64,000 bases of DNA, from contig JBIKWB010000024.1 in NCBI GenBank assembly GCA_044356555.1, positions 18,315 to 82,314 on the forward strand, written 5' to 3'. Positions 51,055 to 62,233 of the stretch are shown here, one piece after another; position 1 is the first letter of the stretch, and each line of letters starts with the position of its first letter. The position numbers and the translations under genes are program-made. The notes under the pieces were generated by a model, which searched no databases, was not told where the DNA came from, and saw only the letters and a program-made list of their open reading frames with translations. The stretch is from Tous-C4FEB sp044356555 (GTDB taxonomy: Bacteria; Verrucomicrobiota; Verrucomicrobiia; Opitutales; Opitutaceae).

Positions 51055-51351
51055 TTAAGCGGAGCGGTCAGTCGTGCCCTTGGAGCAACTGGCACAGTGC
51101 GGACGCAGAACGTTGCGGCAGCCGCAGCCATCATGATTCGGCCCATCGGCATGAATGCGGTCGGACTCCATCGACGCCGGCGCGTGGGTCGCCGTTGGGC
51201 GGGCCAACCGGGGAAGCTCGTCGCCGAGCGGCAAGAGCGAATCCCGCTCCGCCCCGCCGACGTTGCCCCGGGCGTGTTCGCGCAGGAAGAAAACGACGAA
51301 AACCAAGACCAGCAGTAGACTGAGTGTCAGGGTAAGAGGCACGACGGACAT
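51055..51351 (-). CDS. Small one-helix membrane protein of the cbb3 operon
   Basis: 98 residues. A strong N-terminal helix (PLTLTLSLLLVLVFVVFFLR) and a Cys-rich tail (CGCRNVLRPHCASC). It resembles CcoS in topology but lacks the usual RSGQFDD-type motif. I do not assign it. The Cys could bind copper or iron. Located 26 bp before ccoNO. Confidence 0.65.
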   Translation of the reverse strand: MSVVPLTLTLSLLLVLVFVVFFLREHARGNVGGAERDSLLPLGDELPRLARPTATHAPASMESDRIHADGPNHDGCGCRNVLRPHCASCSKGTTDRSA

Positions 51352-51376
51352 AACCGATTGCGGGAAGGTTCGGTAT

Positions 51377-51583
51377 TCAGCTTCGCGTGATCCGGCTTTT
51401 CTTTGCTGAAGCCGATTTCGCTGCCGGAGCGCGGCCGCTGTGGTGTCGGAGCAATTCCCGCGCGGCCAGCCAGTCGTCGAGCTCCCGATCCGGACGGCAG
51501 CCGCCCTCCAGCCAGAGAAGATACGCTTGGTGTTGGATTTCGGCTTCCGTCGGTTCGTGCAACTTAGATGGGTTTGTACTCAT
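51377..51583 (-). CDS. DUF2934 family protein
   Basis: 68 residues. EAEIQHQAYLLWLEGGCRPD and ELDDWLAARELLRHH fit DUF2934 (short helical domain of unknown function). It is first in the cbb3 operon, 25 bp before the next gene. ATG at 51583. No evident role in oxidase assembly. Confidence 0.85.
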   Translation of the reverse strand: MSTNPSKLHEPTEAEIQHQAYLLWLEGGCRPDRELDDWLAARELLRHHSGRAPAAKSASAKKSRITRS

Positions 51584-51769
51584 GGGCTGTGGTTGGGTGG
51601 CGATGACATCTTAGCCCTTCAGCCGTTCGCTTGCTCCGCAGCGTTTGGCTGAGCCTACGCATATCTTGCGTCCGCCAAAAAGTGCGCAGGAAAAGGGGCG
51701 CGCAAAGAATGCGCGGTCTTTACCAACTCCCGCAGAGTGATGCACGCCGGGATAGGTTAGGTTCCCAGC

Positions 51770-52219
51770 ATGGAGGAATCATTGGTGCAGTTGTTGCGGA
51801 CCAAGTGTGCGGGTACCCGAAGTCGCTGGAGCGATTTGTTACGCGCCGAACGCGCCCTCAGTCCGCTCGCGCATCCTGACACGCTGGCGTTTCTGCTCGA
51901 CGAAACTTTGGAGAATATTTTCACGGGTTTGAGCTCTGCGGTCGGGCAGAAGAACCCGGCGCCGGCTTGGCCCCGTTGCGCCTGTGGGCTCAATCCGTAT
52001 CTGCGATTCTACGTGGCCGGTGAACTCGCCCTTTTGGAAGCCCTTGTGCTCATCCAAGCGGATATCCACGTGCGCGACGCGAACGCCCGCGATCGTGCCG
52101 TGCTTGAACTCTACGCAGTCGTGCGTCGTTTTGCCTGCAACGATGTGGAGCTCTTCTGTTCGCTCTGCCAACTTCGCGACGACCGCCGCGCCGCCCCGGC
52201 CCTTTCCGGCGCCGGTTAA
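51770..52219 (+). CDS. Hypothetical protein, 149 residues
   Basis: Mostly helical, with the striking stretch PRCACGLNPYLRFYVAGELA and LFCSLCQLRDD near the C-terminus; four of its Cys could form a metal site. Not recognised. It is divergent from the cbb3 operon and convergent with the AraC gene (7-bp gap). No FNR site is seen in the shared upstream region. Confidence 0.65.
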   Translation: MEESLVQLLRTKCAGTRSRWSDLLRAERALSPLAHPDTLAFLLDETLENIFTGLSSAVGQKNPAPAWPRCACGLNPYLRFYVAGELALLEALVLIQADIHVRDANARDRAVLELYAVVRRFACNDVELFCSLCQLRDDRRAAPALSGAG

Positions 52220-52226
52220 ACGGGGC

Positions 52227-53138
52227 TCACTTCTTCTCCGGGCGATGCAAACGGTCACGATACACCGATGGAGATTCTCCCGCGATGCGGTGAAAGACCC
52301 GGTTGAACTGCGATAGCGACTGAAACCCCGCCTCGTATGCCGCTTCGCTCACGCGCTTGTGCGGATTCAGCAGCAGATTTTTAACCTTCTCGACGCGCAT
52401 GCGCGCCAGGTAGTCGGTAAAGGTCATACCCGTCGCCTTCTTGAAGGTCTTACAGAAGTAAAACGCGCTCATGTTCACCGCGCCGGCAACATCCTTGAGG
52501 GCAATTTCCTCCGCCTGATGTTCGGCGATGTAGACCCGGGCTCGCGCGATGGACGGCATCTCGCCGGCCGCTTCCTTTATACTGAGCTGGTTGCTCATCG
52601 TCGAAAGATGCTGCGCGAAAATTGCGAGCAGACGCAAAATGGACTCGTATTGCCGCTTTGAAACCACGCGGGTCTGGAAATAGGCCTCCTCCAGCCGCTT
52701 TAAGTCCACCTCGGTGCCCCACTTCAGGAGTTGCCGGGTCGTTTTGGCGAACTCCGCCTTGTTCGGTTGGTGGAGCAAGATCTGCCCGGTTTGCAGGAAG
52801 GCCACCAGGTTCTCCCCCACCCGCACCGGCACCGCAGAATCGCAAAGCCCGGCAAAACACTTCAACGTCTTTGGCTCCAGCCGCGCCTCCTGCTCGACCT
52901 TTTGCTGCAACTGTAAACACGCCGCGCAGGACTTGTTGCTCTGCGCCATCAGCGCACAGAACGGCGCTTCCTTCGGGTCGTCATGGTGCGGCAGATCAAA
53001 CGCCTCGATCGGCCGCAACTTAAGCGGCAATCCCGTCGTCTCGCGAAAAGCGTGCTCGTAATCCCGGTAGATATCCGAACGGCGCAACTGCGCCACCGTG
53101 ATCCGGCTACGTTGGGCGGCGGACTCGGAGACTTCCAT
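52227..53138 (-). CDS. AraC-family regulator with PocR sensory domain
   Basis: 303 residues. An N-terminal PocR domain (about 20-180) has NKSCAACLQLQQKVEQEARL and LKCFAGLCDSAVPVRVGENL, with four Cys. The C-terminal AraC DNA-binding domain (about 205-300) has two helix-turn-helix units: IALKDVAGAVNMSAFYFCKT and VSEAAYEAGFQSLSQFNRVF. ATG at 53138 is preferred to a frame opening 255 bp upstream. The ligand is unknown. Its place beside the cbb3 operon could be chance. Confidence 0.9.
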   Translation of the reverse strand: MEVSESAAQRSRITVAQLRRSDIYRDYEHAFRETTGLPLKLRPIEAFDLPHHDDPKEAPFCALMAQSNKSCAACLQLQQKVEQEARLEPKTLKCFAGLCDSAVPVRVGENLVAFLQTGQILLHQPNKAEFAKTTRQLLKWGTEVDLKRLEEAYFQTRVVSKRQYESILRLLAIFAQHLSTMSNQLSIKEAAGEMPSIARARVYIAEHQAEEIALKDVAGAVNMSAFYFCKTFKKATGMTFTDYLARMRVEKVKNLLLNPHKRVSEAAYEAGFQSLSQFNRVFHRIAGESPSVYRDRLHRPEKK

Positions 53139-53259
53139 AATCAGAAGCTGAAGCAGGTCAATTTGATGGCAAGCCCTGAAGCGCCTCCCGCGAGATTCAC
53201 GCGCCAAGAAAGAGAAATTTCCGTGGACAATCACCGGTAAAGGCCGCTGAAATTTACAC

Positions 53260-53499
53260 ATGTCGTCGCCTCTCGGAAAACTCACCAGCCCAACCAGTCT
53301 CGCGGTCGATGCCGTGCTCGTCCTCGGCTTCTTCGCCCTCATGTATTGGCTCGTCGAATCGCATGTGCCCTCGAACGATCCTAAAATGGTCATGCTCTGG
53401 GCCGGTCTGACTTCCGCCTGTATGTCATCCGTTTTCTGGCTCGCCGTTCAGATGTTCCGGGTGGTTTTGAAGGCCCAGTTGATGGCAAATAAGAAATAA
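53260..53499 (+). CDS. Small two-helix membrane protein
   Basis: 79 residues: segments VDAVLVLGFFALMYWLVES and MVMLWAGLTSACMSSVFWLA. I do not recognise it. It is divergent from the AraC regulator (121 bp) and followed by a terminator at 53534-53561, so it is a unit of its own. Confidence 0.7.
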   Translation: MSSPLGKLTSPTSLAVDAVLVLGFFALMYWLVESHVPSNDPKMVMLWAGLTSACMSSVFWLAVQMFRVVLKAQLMANKK

Positions 53500-53533
53500 T
53501 CCTTCGAGGTCCGCTAATCTACGATTTTCAGCC

Positions 53534-53561
53534 GGCGCGTGATCACTCACGCGCCTTTTTT
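53534..53561 (+). terminator. Rho-independent terminator
   Basis: GGCGCGTGA/TCACGCGCC stem, loop TCAC, T-run to 53561. It ends the small membrane protein gene; tatC on the other strand stops at 53592. Confidence 0.9.
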
Positions 53562-53591
53562 ATGTCCCCACGCCCCCTGCGCCGGGCGCCC

Positions 53592-54404
53592 TCAACCAAA
53601 CTGCAACGGCTGTTTGCGCTTCTCGACTCGCGATGACGCGATGATCGCTATCTCATACAGCAGATAAAGCGGGGCCGCGAACATCGACTGCGTCACCGGA
53701 TCGGGCGTGGGCGTGACGATCGCGGCGATCACAAAGATCACGATAACCGCATGGCGCCGGTATTTCCTCAGAAACGCCGTCGTCATCAGCCCCAACCAGA
53801 CAAGCAAAATGATGATAAGGGGGAATTGAAAGGAGGTCCCGACGCCCAGCACCAGCCAAGTGAGCAGACTGTAGTAGCTGCCCGGCGTCCAGCGCGCGGC
53901 GTAGTTAAAAAAGGTGTTCAGCTCGATCGACACCCGAATCGTACTCGGCACCAGCAGGAAATAAGCGAAGGCCGCCCCGAGCAAAAACAGCACCAGAGCG
54001 GACACGCACATCGGCAAAACCGCTTTCAACTCTTTCGCCGTGAGCGCCGGGGCGACAAATTGCCCGATGAACAACAGGCAAAACGGCAAAGCCATCACCA
54101 AGCCTCCGAGCAGACACATCTGAATAATGACGTTGAAAACCTCCATGATCGAGACGGTCGAGAGCTCGAGCGCGAACGTCGGGTAATCGACCTTGACCGA
54201 GTTCAGCGGCCAAAGGAGCACATCGTTAAACTCCTTCAGAAAATAACCGATCAAGCCGGCGAAGAGCAGAAAAGTCGCCGCGCACTTGATGAGCGTCCAA
54301 CGCATCTCTTCGAGGTGATCGAAGAAACCCATCGGCTTCTCGCGGGCATCCGGCACCGGCTCGGGATTGGACTCTTCGTAGGGAAATTCTTCGGGTGCGC
54401 TCAC
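53592..54404 (-). CDS. tatC: Sec-independent protein translocase TatC
   Basis: 270 residues, six membrane segments. MGFFDHLEEMRWTLIKCAAT is the conserved N-terminal start; FVAPALTAKELKAVLPMCVS, FNYAARWTPGSYYSLLTWLV and the late TPTPDPVTQSMFAAPLYLLY follow. It recognises twin-arginine signals in the inner membrane. No TatA/B neighbour. The first 24 residues are acidic. Divergent from the CLC gene. Confidence 0.95.
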   Translation of the reverse strand: MSAPEEFPYEESNPEPVPDAREKPMGFFDHLEEMRWTLIKCAATFLLFAGLIGYFLKEFNDVLLWPLNSVKVDYPTFALELSTVSIMEVFNVIIQMCLLGGLVMALPFCLLFIGQFVAPALTAKELKAVLPMCVSALVLFLLGAAFAYFLLVPSTIRVSIELNTFFNYAARWTPGSYYSLLTWLVLGVGTSFQFPLIIILLVWLGLMTTAFLRKYRRHAVIVIFVIAAIVTPTPDPVTQSMFAAPLYLLYEIAIIASSRVEKRKQPLQFG

Positions 54405-54556
54405 GTTGGCAAAGGTTGGGAACGTGCAGCGTGCGGGGAATTTTCCAAAACAAAAGCGCGATGTTCGAAATCGTCCGGGTCAGGCCGTCAAAGCCCGCAA
54501 CGCGCCCGCGAATTGACTCCGCTTTAAACCGGTCGCTCATACTTTCCACCGGCCCA

Positions 54557-55813
54557 ATGGAATCCACTCCCGCCCCGCGCACTCCTTCGACCCGATTCCG
54601 TCGCCTTGGCCTCGAAGCCGGTTTGGCCGTGCCGATCGGGTTGTTGGCCGGTTCCGCCAGTGCGCTCTTTTTGTGGTCGCTGGACCGGGTCACCGCAGCC
54701 CGCTGGCATTCGCCGTGGCTGCTTTGGCTCCTACCCGTCGTCGGTTTCGCGGTGGGGTGGATCTACCTTCGATTTGGCCAGAAAGCCGAACGGGGCACGC
54801 ATCTCATCATGGACGAAATCCACACGCCCGGCGGAGGCGTACCGACCCGGATGGCTCCGCTGGTGCTTTTCGGCACGCTCGCCACGCACCTTTGCGGCGG
54901 CTCGGCCGGACGGGAGGGCACCGCGTTGCAGATGGGCGGCAGTCTCGCCGACGCTTTCTCCCGACTCTGCCGCATCGAGGGCTCCACTCGTCGCACTCTC
55001 CTCATCGCCGGCATCGCGGCCGGGTTCGGCTCGGTCTTTGGCACACCGCTCGCCGGAGCGATTTTTGCCGTCGAGGTGCTCATCGTCGGGCGGCTGGCTT
55101 ATAGAGATTTTTTGCCGGCGCTCATCGCCAGCATCGTCGGCGACCTCACCTGCTCGGCGTGGGGCATCGACCACGCGTTTTTTTCGTTGGGCGCCGCCGA
55201 TGGAACTCCGTTCCTTGCGATGCTGGAGCTGGGGCTCGTCGCCAAGATTATCGCCGCCGCCGTCATCTTCGGCATGATCAGCCGGGGCTTTACCGGGGTC
55301 ACTCATCGACTGCAGGCGAGCTTCAAGCGTTGTGTGGCCTACGCCCCGCTGCGCCCCTTGCTCGGCGGTCTAACGGTGATCGCGCTCGTTTACGTTCTGG
55401 GATCGCGTGACTATCTCGGGATCGGCGTGACGTCGCCGGACCCGAAAGCGGTCACTTTGCTTTCCGCATTTCAAACCGAAGGCGCGGAACCGTGGAGTTG
55501 GGCCGGCAAATTTCTCTTCACGACCGTTACCCTCGCGAGCGGATTCAAAGGCGGCGAAGTCACGCCGTTGTTTTTCATCGGTGCAACCCTCGGTCACGCC
55601 ATCGCCGTTCCGCTGGGAGCGCCGGTCGCCCTTTTTGCCGGCCTTGGCCTGATCGGGGTCTTCGCCGGCGCCACGAAAACTCCCCTCGCCTGCACCGTGC
55701 TCGGATTGGAGCTCTTCGGCGCACACTATTCCGTGTATTTTGCACTCGTCTGTTTCATCGCCTACTACGCGAGCGGCCGCGCGGGAATCTATCCCGCTCA
55801 ACGCCGGCCGTAA
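54557..55813 (+). CDS. CLC-family antiporter, probably fluoride-type (CLC-F)
   Basis: 418 residues. THLCGGSAGREGTALQMGGS carries the gating Glu in GREGT (canonical chloride CLC has GREGP), and GFKGGEVTPLFFIGATLGHA replaces the usual GxFxP filter. GSVFGTPLAGAIFAVEV follows the family order. This pattern is, from memory, that of bacterial fluoride/proton antiporters. It would expel fluoride from the cytoplasm. ATG at 54557. No fluoride riboswitch is recognised in the 150 bp before it. Confidence 0.8.
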   Translation: MESTPAPRTPSTRFRRLGLEAGLAVPIGLLAGSASALFLWSLDRVTAARWHSPWLLWLLPVVGFAVGWIYLRFGQKAERGTHLIMDEIHTPGGGVPTRMAPLVLFGTLATHLCGGSAGREGTALQMGGSLADAFSRLCRIEGSTRRTLLIAGIAAGFGSVFGTPLAGAIFAVEVLIVGRLAYRDFLPALIASIVGDLTCSAWGIDHAFFSLGAADGTPFLAMLELGLVAKIIAAAVIFGMISRGFTGVTHRLQASFKRCVAYAPLRPLLGGLTVIALVYVLGSRDYLGIGVTSPDPKAVTLLSAFQTEGAEPWSWAGKFLFTTVTLASGFKGGEVTPLFFIGATLGHAIAVPLGAPVALFAGLGLIGVFAGATKTPLACTVLGLELFGAHYSVYFALVCFIAYYASGRAGIYPAQRRP

Positions 55814-56020
55814 AAACCGCTTCGCTCCGACCCGTTCGACCGCTGTTGAACGTAACCTCCCGCGTCGTTTGACCGGCGATTTCCGCTTGTTGGCCGCGAA
55901 TTTGGCCGGAAAAAAGCAATCGCCTGCTGCGCCGTTGACAGCCCCGCGCGCGAGCGTTTTTTGTCTGCCCTTCTGCGCTCGCCGCAGCTCCTGCTTTTCT
56001 CAACCGCACAACTCATCCAC

Positions 56021-58813
<2,793 letters not shown>

Positions 58814-58820
58814 TCCGCCT

Positions 58821-58846
58821 TGTAGGAGCCGCTTCACGCCGCGATT
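58821..58846. repeat. REP-like element after ppdK
   Basis: TGTAGGAGCCGCTTCACGCC then GCGATT. It resembles REP elements such as those of Xanthomonas (GTAGGAGC, from memory). It lies between the ppdK stop and its terminator. Confidence 0.5.
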
Positions 58847-58854
58847 AAACGCTC

Positions 58855-58886
58855 AGCCCCGCGCCCTCAACGGCGCGGGGCTTTTT
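58855..58886 (+). terminator. Rho-independent terminator of ppdK
   Basis: AGCCCCGCGCC/GGCGCGGGGCT stem of 11 bp, loop CTCAAC, T-run. Confidence 0.9.
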
Positions 58887-58998
58887 GTGCTTCCATCCGA
58901 AGGATCGTCGAGGAACCTGACTGCGCGCGTGAGCGACCGGCATCCGTTCTTTTCGAAAGATGACGCCTGAGTTTTTGGCTCCTCTCGTCCGCCTTCGA

Positions 58999-59517
58999 CT
59001 ACACGGTTCCGATGCGGTCGAGGGCCGACTTGATCGCTTGGAGATAGTTGGGGTGCCAGAGTTCGTGCTCGGCGGCGGGGACGACGGTGTAAGTGTGGTG
59101 GCGGTAGAAGTCGCGGATTGCCGTCGCGCGGCGGTGCATCTGCTCGTCTTCGAGGGCACCCACCAGCACGCCGGCCGGCGTCGCGGCGTTGCCACCGCGA
59201 TAGGAAATCATCCAGCGGTCGGGCTCGTCGTCGTCCTCTAGAAAGAACGGCGAAATCGACCCAAGAATCAGATGCCGGGCGTGCAAGGCCCCGAGGTGGG
59301 CGTAGAGCGCGCCGAGAGAATACCCCATCACGACCTTGCCCGCCGTCTGGGCATCGACCTGCGGAAAGATTTCGGTCGAACCGAAAGGCGGGCGGTGGCC
59401 GGGCCAGTCGAGTCGGACAAATTCCGTTTCCCAACCGCAGGTGTGCACGAAATCGACGAACGGCTTGAATCGGCGCTCAGCGCCCGGCATTGGCGGGACA
59501 ATCGTCAACAACGGCAT
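58999..59517 (-). CDS. Alpha/beta hydrolase-like protein
   Basis: 172 residues. LTIVPPMPGAERRFKPFVDF and ETEFVRLDWPGHRPPF resemble the first strands of the fold, and VVMGYSLGALYAHLGALHA has the nucleophile elbow G-x-S-x-G. PAAEHELWHPNYLQAI includes a likely catalytic His. It could be a small esterase. ATG at 59517 is taken; another start is at 59553. Confidence 0.7.
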   Translation of the reverse strand: MPLLTIVPPMPGAERRFKPFVDFVHTCGWETEFVRLDWPGHRPPFGSTEIFPQVDAQTAGKVVMGYSLGALYAHLGALHARHLILGSISPFFLEDDDEPDRWMISYRGGNAATPAGVLVGALEDEQMHRRATAIRDFYRHHTYTVVPAAEHELWHPNYLQAIKSALDRIGTV

Positions 59518-59553
59518 GGCGAAAATGGGTGGTGGCGCGTCGGAAAAGGTCAA

Positions 59554-60068
59554 ACCGGGGGAGAAAAAAGGTGCGGAAAAACCGACCGCGCCTCCGCACT
59601 TTTTCCTCCATGCACCCCGTGGCGCTGCTTTTCAACCAGAACCCACGGCCGCCGCCGGCAGTCGGTTGCACGCGCCGCCGCTCCGGGCGAGGAGCAAGAC
59701 AGCGCCGGATTTTCACCGCGCGATCATCGGCCACGGCCCGCTCCGCCACCAAGTTGATCTGCGTGGGAACCCACCAAGAAAGAGTTACCAGGCCTGCGGT
59801 TCTTCCCGTCGTATTCTCAGGTCGATCCCGCTCGTCAGCCGTTACCCGGGAATTCAATTCCAAGTTCCAACCTTCCCTTAAACCCCTCCCAGCCCGATCA
59901 CCGGCTAAATCTCGTTTCCTATCGGCCACCCAAAGCCAAATCGCTCCACTCCATAGCAGCAATAACGCCGCGGTCGTCACGCCGAGGGTTGCGCCGCTTT
60001 CCACTTCGAGATTCTTCATTCGCACCGCCGCCTAACGGGATGATTCTCCCGCTTCCAAAGAAAAATTC
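59554..60068. other. Region of 515 bp without a confident gene
   Basis: A minus-strand frame (59477-60025, GTG start) begins MKNLEVESGATLGVTTAALL with one possible membrane helix, but the rest is unlike any family and runs into the alpha/beta hydrolase gene. It may be a remnant or a chance frame. Nothing else clear. Confidence 0.3.
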
Positions 60069-61511
60069 ATGAAATCATCGCTCCGATTCTTCCCCGCGCT
60101 CGCAGGGTTGGTTTGCCTCCTGAACTTTTCCGTCGTGGCCGACGAGTCGGCTGCTCCGCGCCGTCCCAACATCGTTATGATTCTCATCGATGACATGGGT
60201 TGGGGCGATTTTTCCTGCTTCGGAAACAAGGAGGCCACGACCGCCAACATCGACCGCCTTGCCGCCGAGGGTCTGCGCTTCGAGCAGTTCTACACCATCT
60301 CGCCGATCTGCTCGCCCTCCCGCGTCGGGCTCTCGACCGGCCAGTATCCCCAGCGCTGGCACATCACCTCCTTCCTCAACAATCGTGCCGAAAACACCGC
60401 GCGCGGCATGGCCCAGTGGCTCGATCCGCAGGCTCCGATGATCGCACGAATGCTGCGCGGCGCCGGCTACGCCACCGGCCATTTCGGCAAATGGCATATG
60501 GGCGGCCAGCGGGATGTGGACGATGCGCCACCGATCACCGCTTACGGTTTCGACGCCTCATTGACGAATTTCGAGGGCATGGGCCCCAAGCTTCTTCCTC
60601 TCACACTCAAGCCCGGCGATGACCGGCCACAGCGCATCTGGGCCGATGCCGAGCGACTCGGCCAACCTGTCACGTGGATGCAGCGCTCCCAGATCACCAC
60701 CGGCTTCGCCGACGCGGCGCTGGAGTTCATCAACGCCTCCGCACGCGGGGGAAAACCCTTTTTCGTAAATCTGTGGTTGGATGATGTGCACAGCCCGTTC
60801 TGGCCGCCGGTCGACCAATGGCGCGACGGCAAACGCCAACTCTATCACGCCGTGCTGGAATCCATGGACCGTCAGTTGGGAAAACTGTTCGACCGCATCC
60901 GTGGCGATCCCTCACTCCGCGACAACACCCTGATTCTCATTTGCTCGGATAATGGCCCCGAGGTCGGCGCCGGCTCTGCCGGACCGTTCCGCGGCAGCAA
61001 GGCCATGCTCTACGAAGGCGGCATCCGCTCGCCGCTCGTCGTCTGGGGCCCCGGCTTCATCGATCCGAAAAGCGTCGGCACCGCCAACCGCACGTCACAC
61101 TTCGCCACGATCGATCTCGCCCCCACGCTTCTGACCATCGCCGGAGTTTCGGCACCGCCGGACGTTGTCTTCGACGGTGTGTCCATGCACGAGACGCTCC
61201 TCGGCCGGTCCGAAGTCTCGCGTGATCGCCCGCTCTTTTTTCGACGTCCACCCGACCGCGCCTCGTTCTCCGGCGACGACAAACTCCCCGATCTCGCCGT
61301 GCGCGACGGCCGGTGGAAACTTCTCTGTACCTACACGGGCACCTCTGCCCAACTCTACGATCTCACTGCCGACCCATCGGAAAAAAACAACCTGTCCGCC
61401 GTTCAAACCGCCGAGACGGCTCGCCTGACGGCCGTAGTCATCGCCTGGCACCATTCACTCCCCCTCGATCACGGTGCGACCTACCGACCACCGGCGAAAA
61501 AAGGAAAATAA
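60069..61511 (+). CDS. Cys-type sulfatase (arylsulfatase A family), secreted
   Basis: 480 residues. A signal peptide (FFPALAGLVCLLNFSVVA) is followed by PNIVMILIDDMGWGDFSCFG, with two metal-binding Asp. The catalytic formylglycine Cys lies in ICSPSRVGLSTGQYP (C-x-P-S-R and TG). GHFGKWHMGG and LILICSDNGPEVG complete the metal site. It removes sulfate from a glycan or aryl ester in the periplasm. A Cys-type sulfatase needs a formylglycine generator; none is in the window. Followed by the AsmA region. Confidence 0.95.
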   Translation: MKSSLRFFPALAGLVCLLNFSVVADESAAPRRPNIVMILIDDMGWGDFSCFGNKEATTANIDRLAAEGLRFEQFYTISPICSPSRVGLSTGQYPQRWHITSFLNNRAENTARGMAQWLDPQAPMIARMLRGAGYATGHFGKWHMGGQRDVDDAPPITAYGFDASLTNFEGMGPKLLPLTLKPGDDRPQRIWADAERLGQPVTWMQRSQITTGFADAALEFINASARGGKPFFVNLWLDDVHSPFWPPVDQWRDGKRQLYHAVLESMDRQLGKLFDRIRGDPSLRDNTLILICSDNGPEVGAGSAGPFRGSKAMLYEGGIRSPLVVWGPGFIDPKSVGTANRTSHFATIDLAPTLLTIAGVSAPPDVVFDGVSMHETLLGRSEVSRDRPLFFRRPPDRASFSGDDKLPDLAVRDGRWKLLCTYTGTSAQLYDLTADPSEKNNLSAVQTAETARLTAVVIAWHHSLPLDHGATYRPPAKKGK

Positions 61512-62233
61512 GTAGCCGGCCCAAAACGGCTCCACCATCTCCAACGAGTAACGATCGCCACTTTGAGCCGACCTTGGGCGGCTCGATCCATCCGCCAACC
61601 GCCCCAGCTTGCCGATCACCTGTGATCAGGTCTGGAATTCGGGCCAGACGTCAGCAGTGCCGGACAAATTCACCGATAAACCGGTCCACGTTCTTACCCG
61701 ACACCTGACACTCGATATCCCTTCGGAGACCGCGGATGTGCTGGGTGAGCTGCAGCGTAACCCCGAGCCGTTGCCCGAGCTCCCGGATAGCTCGGGTCCG
61801 TCGTTCCCAGAGCCAACAGGTCAAGCCCACTGAAATGGGTTTACCGGAAAAATGCGGGGTTCGGGTCGCTTCGGGGATTTTCGCCATACCTTTAGTGTAG
61901 CGAAAATCGCGCCAGAATTGCCCATTAGGCGCAAAAAAACTCACCTCGCCGAAAATAAAAGGCCCGGCGGCGTCGATCACAATTCAAGTTACTGCAAAAG
62001 AGTAATTTTAAAACTGCCAGAGCCAACCGTGGTGCCAAAAAGCGCACCGATGTAAGGCAAACGCGGCAAGCCGAGCCAGTTGTTCCATATTGGCCAAGGT
62101 TGACCGATCTAGCGCTGGCAAACACGCCGCTCCTGCGCTCCTTGCTGAAACCGCGAAACCGGCAGGGAACCCCGTGCTTGTCTCGCGCGTCCGTATCGCC
62201 AGCAATCGACTTTTTCCGTCCCTTTCCGTCCTC
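61512..62233. other. 722-bp region of lower GC with one small possible gene
   Basis: It holds the reading frame at 61651-61887 and, around 61970-62040, a locally A/T-rich stretch (for example ACTGCAAAAGAGTAATTTTA). No terminator after the sulfatase was found. The rest, up to the AsmA-like gene, shows nothing I can name. Confidence 0.4.
61651..61887 (-). CDS. Small hypothetical protein, 78 residues
   Basis: Begins MAKIPEATRTPHFSGKPISV and continues with RRTRAIRELGQRLGVTLQLT and RDIECQVSGKNVDRFIGEFV. A purine-rich AAAGG lies just before the ATG. I do not recognise it. Its basic, regular composition makes a real gene plausible, but there is no supporting neighbour. Confidence 0.4.
   Translation of the reverse strand: MAKIPEATRTPHFSGKPISVGLTCWLWERRTRAIRELGQRLGVTLQLTQHIRGLRRDIECQVSGKNVDRFIGEFVRHC

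Noticed and set aside
51584..51769. Search for an FNR box (TTGAT-N4-ATCAA) before the cbb3 operon
   Set aside because: No match with both half-sites was found by eye.
54405..54556. Fluoride (crcB) riboswitch before the CLC gene
   Set aside because: The conserved riboswitch segments could not be recognised.
59477..60025. Minus-strand frame of 182 codons with one hydrophobic segment
   Set aside because: It overlaps the alpha/beta hydrolase gene at its 3' part and has no family-like motifs; kept only as a note.
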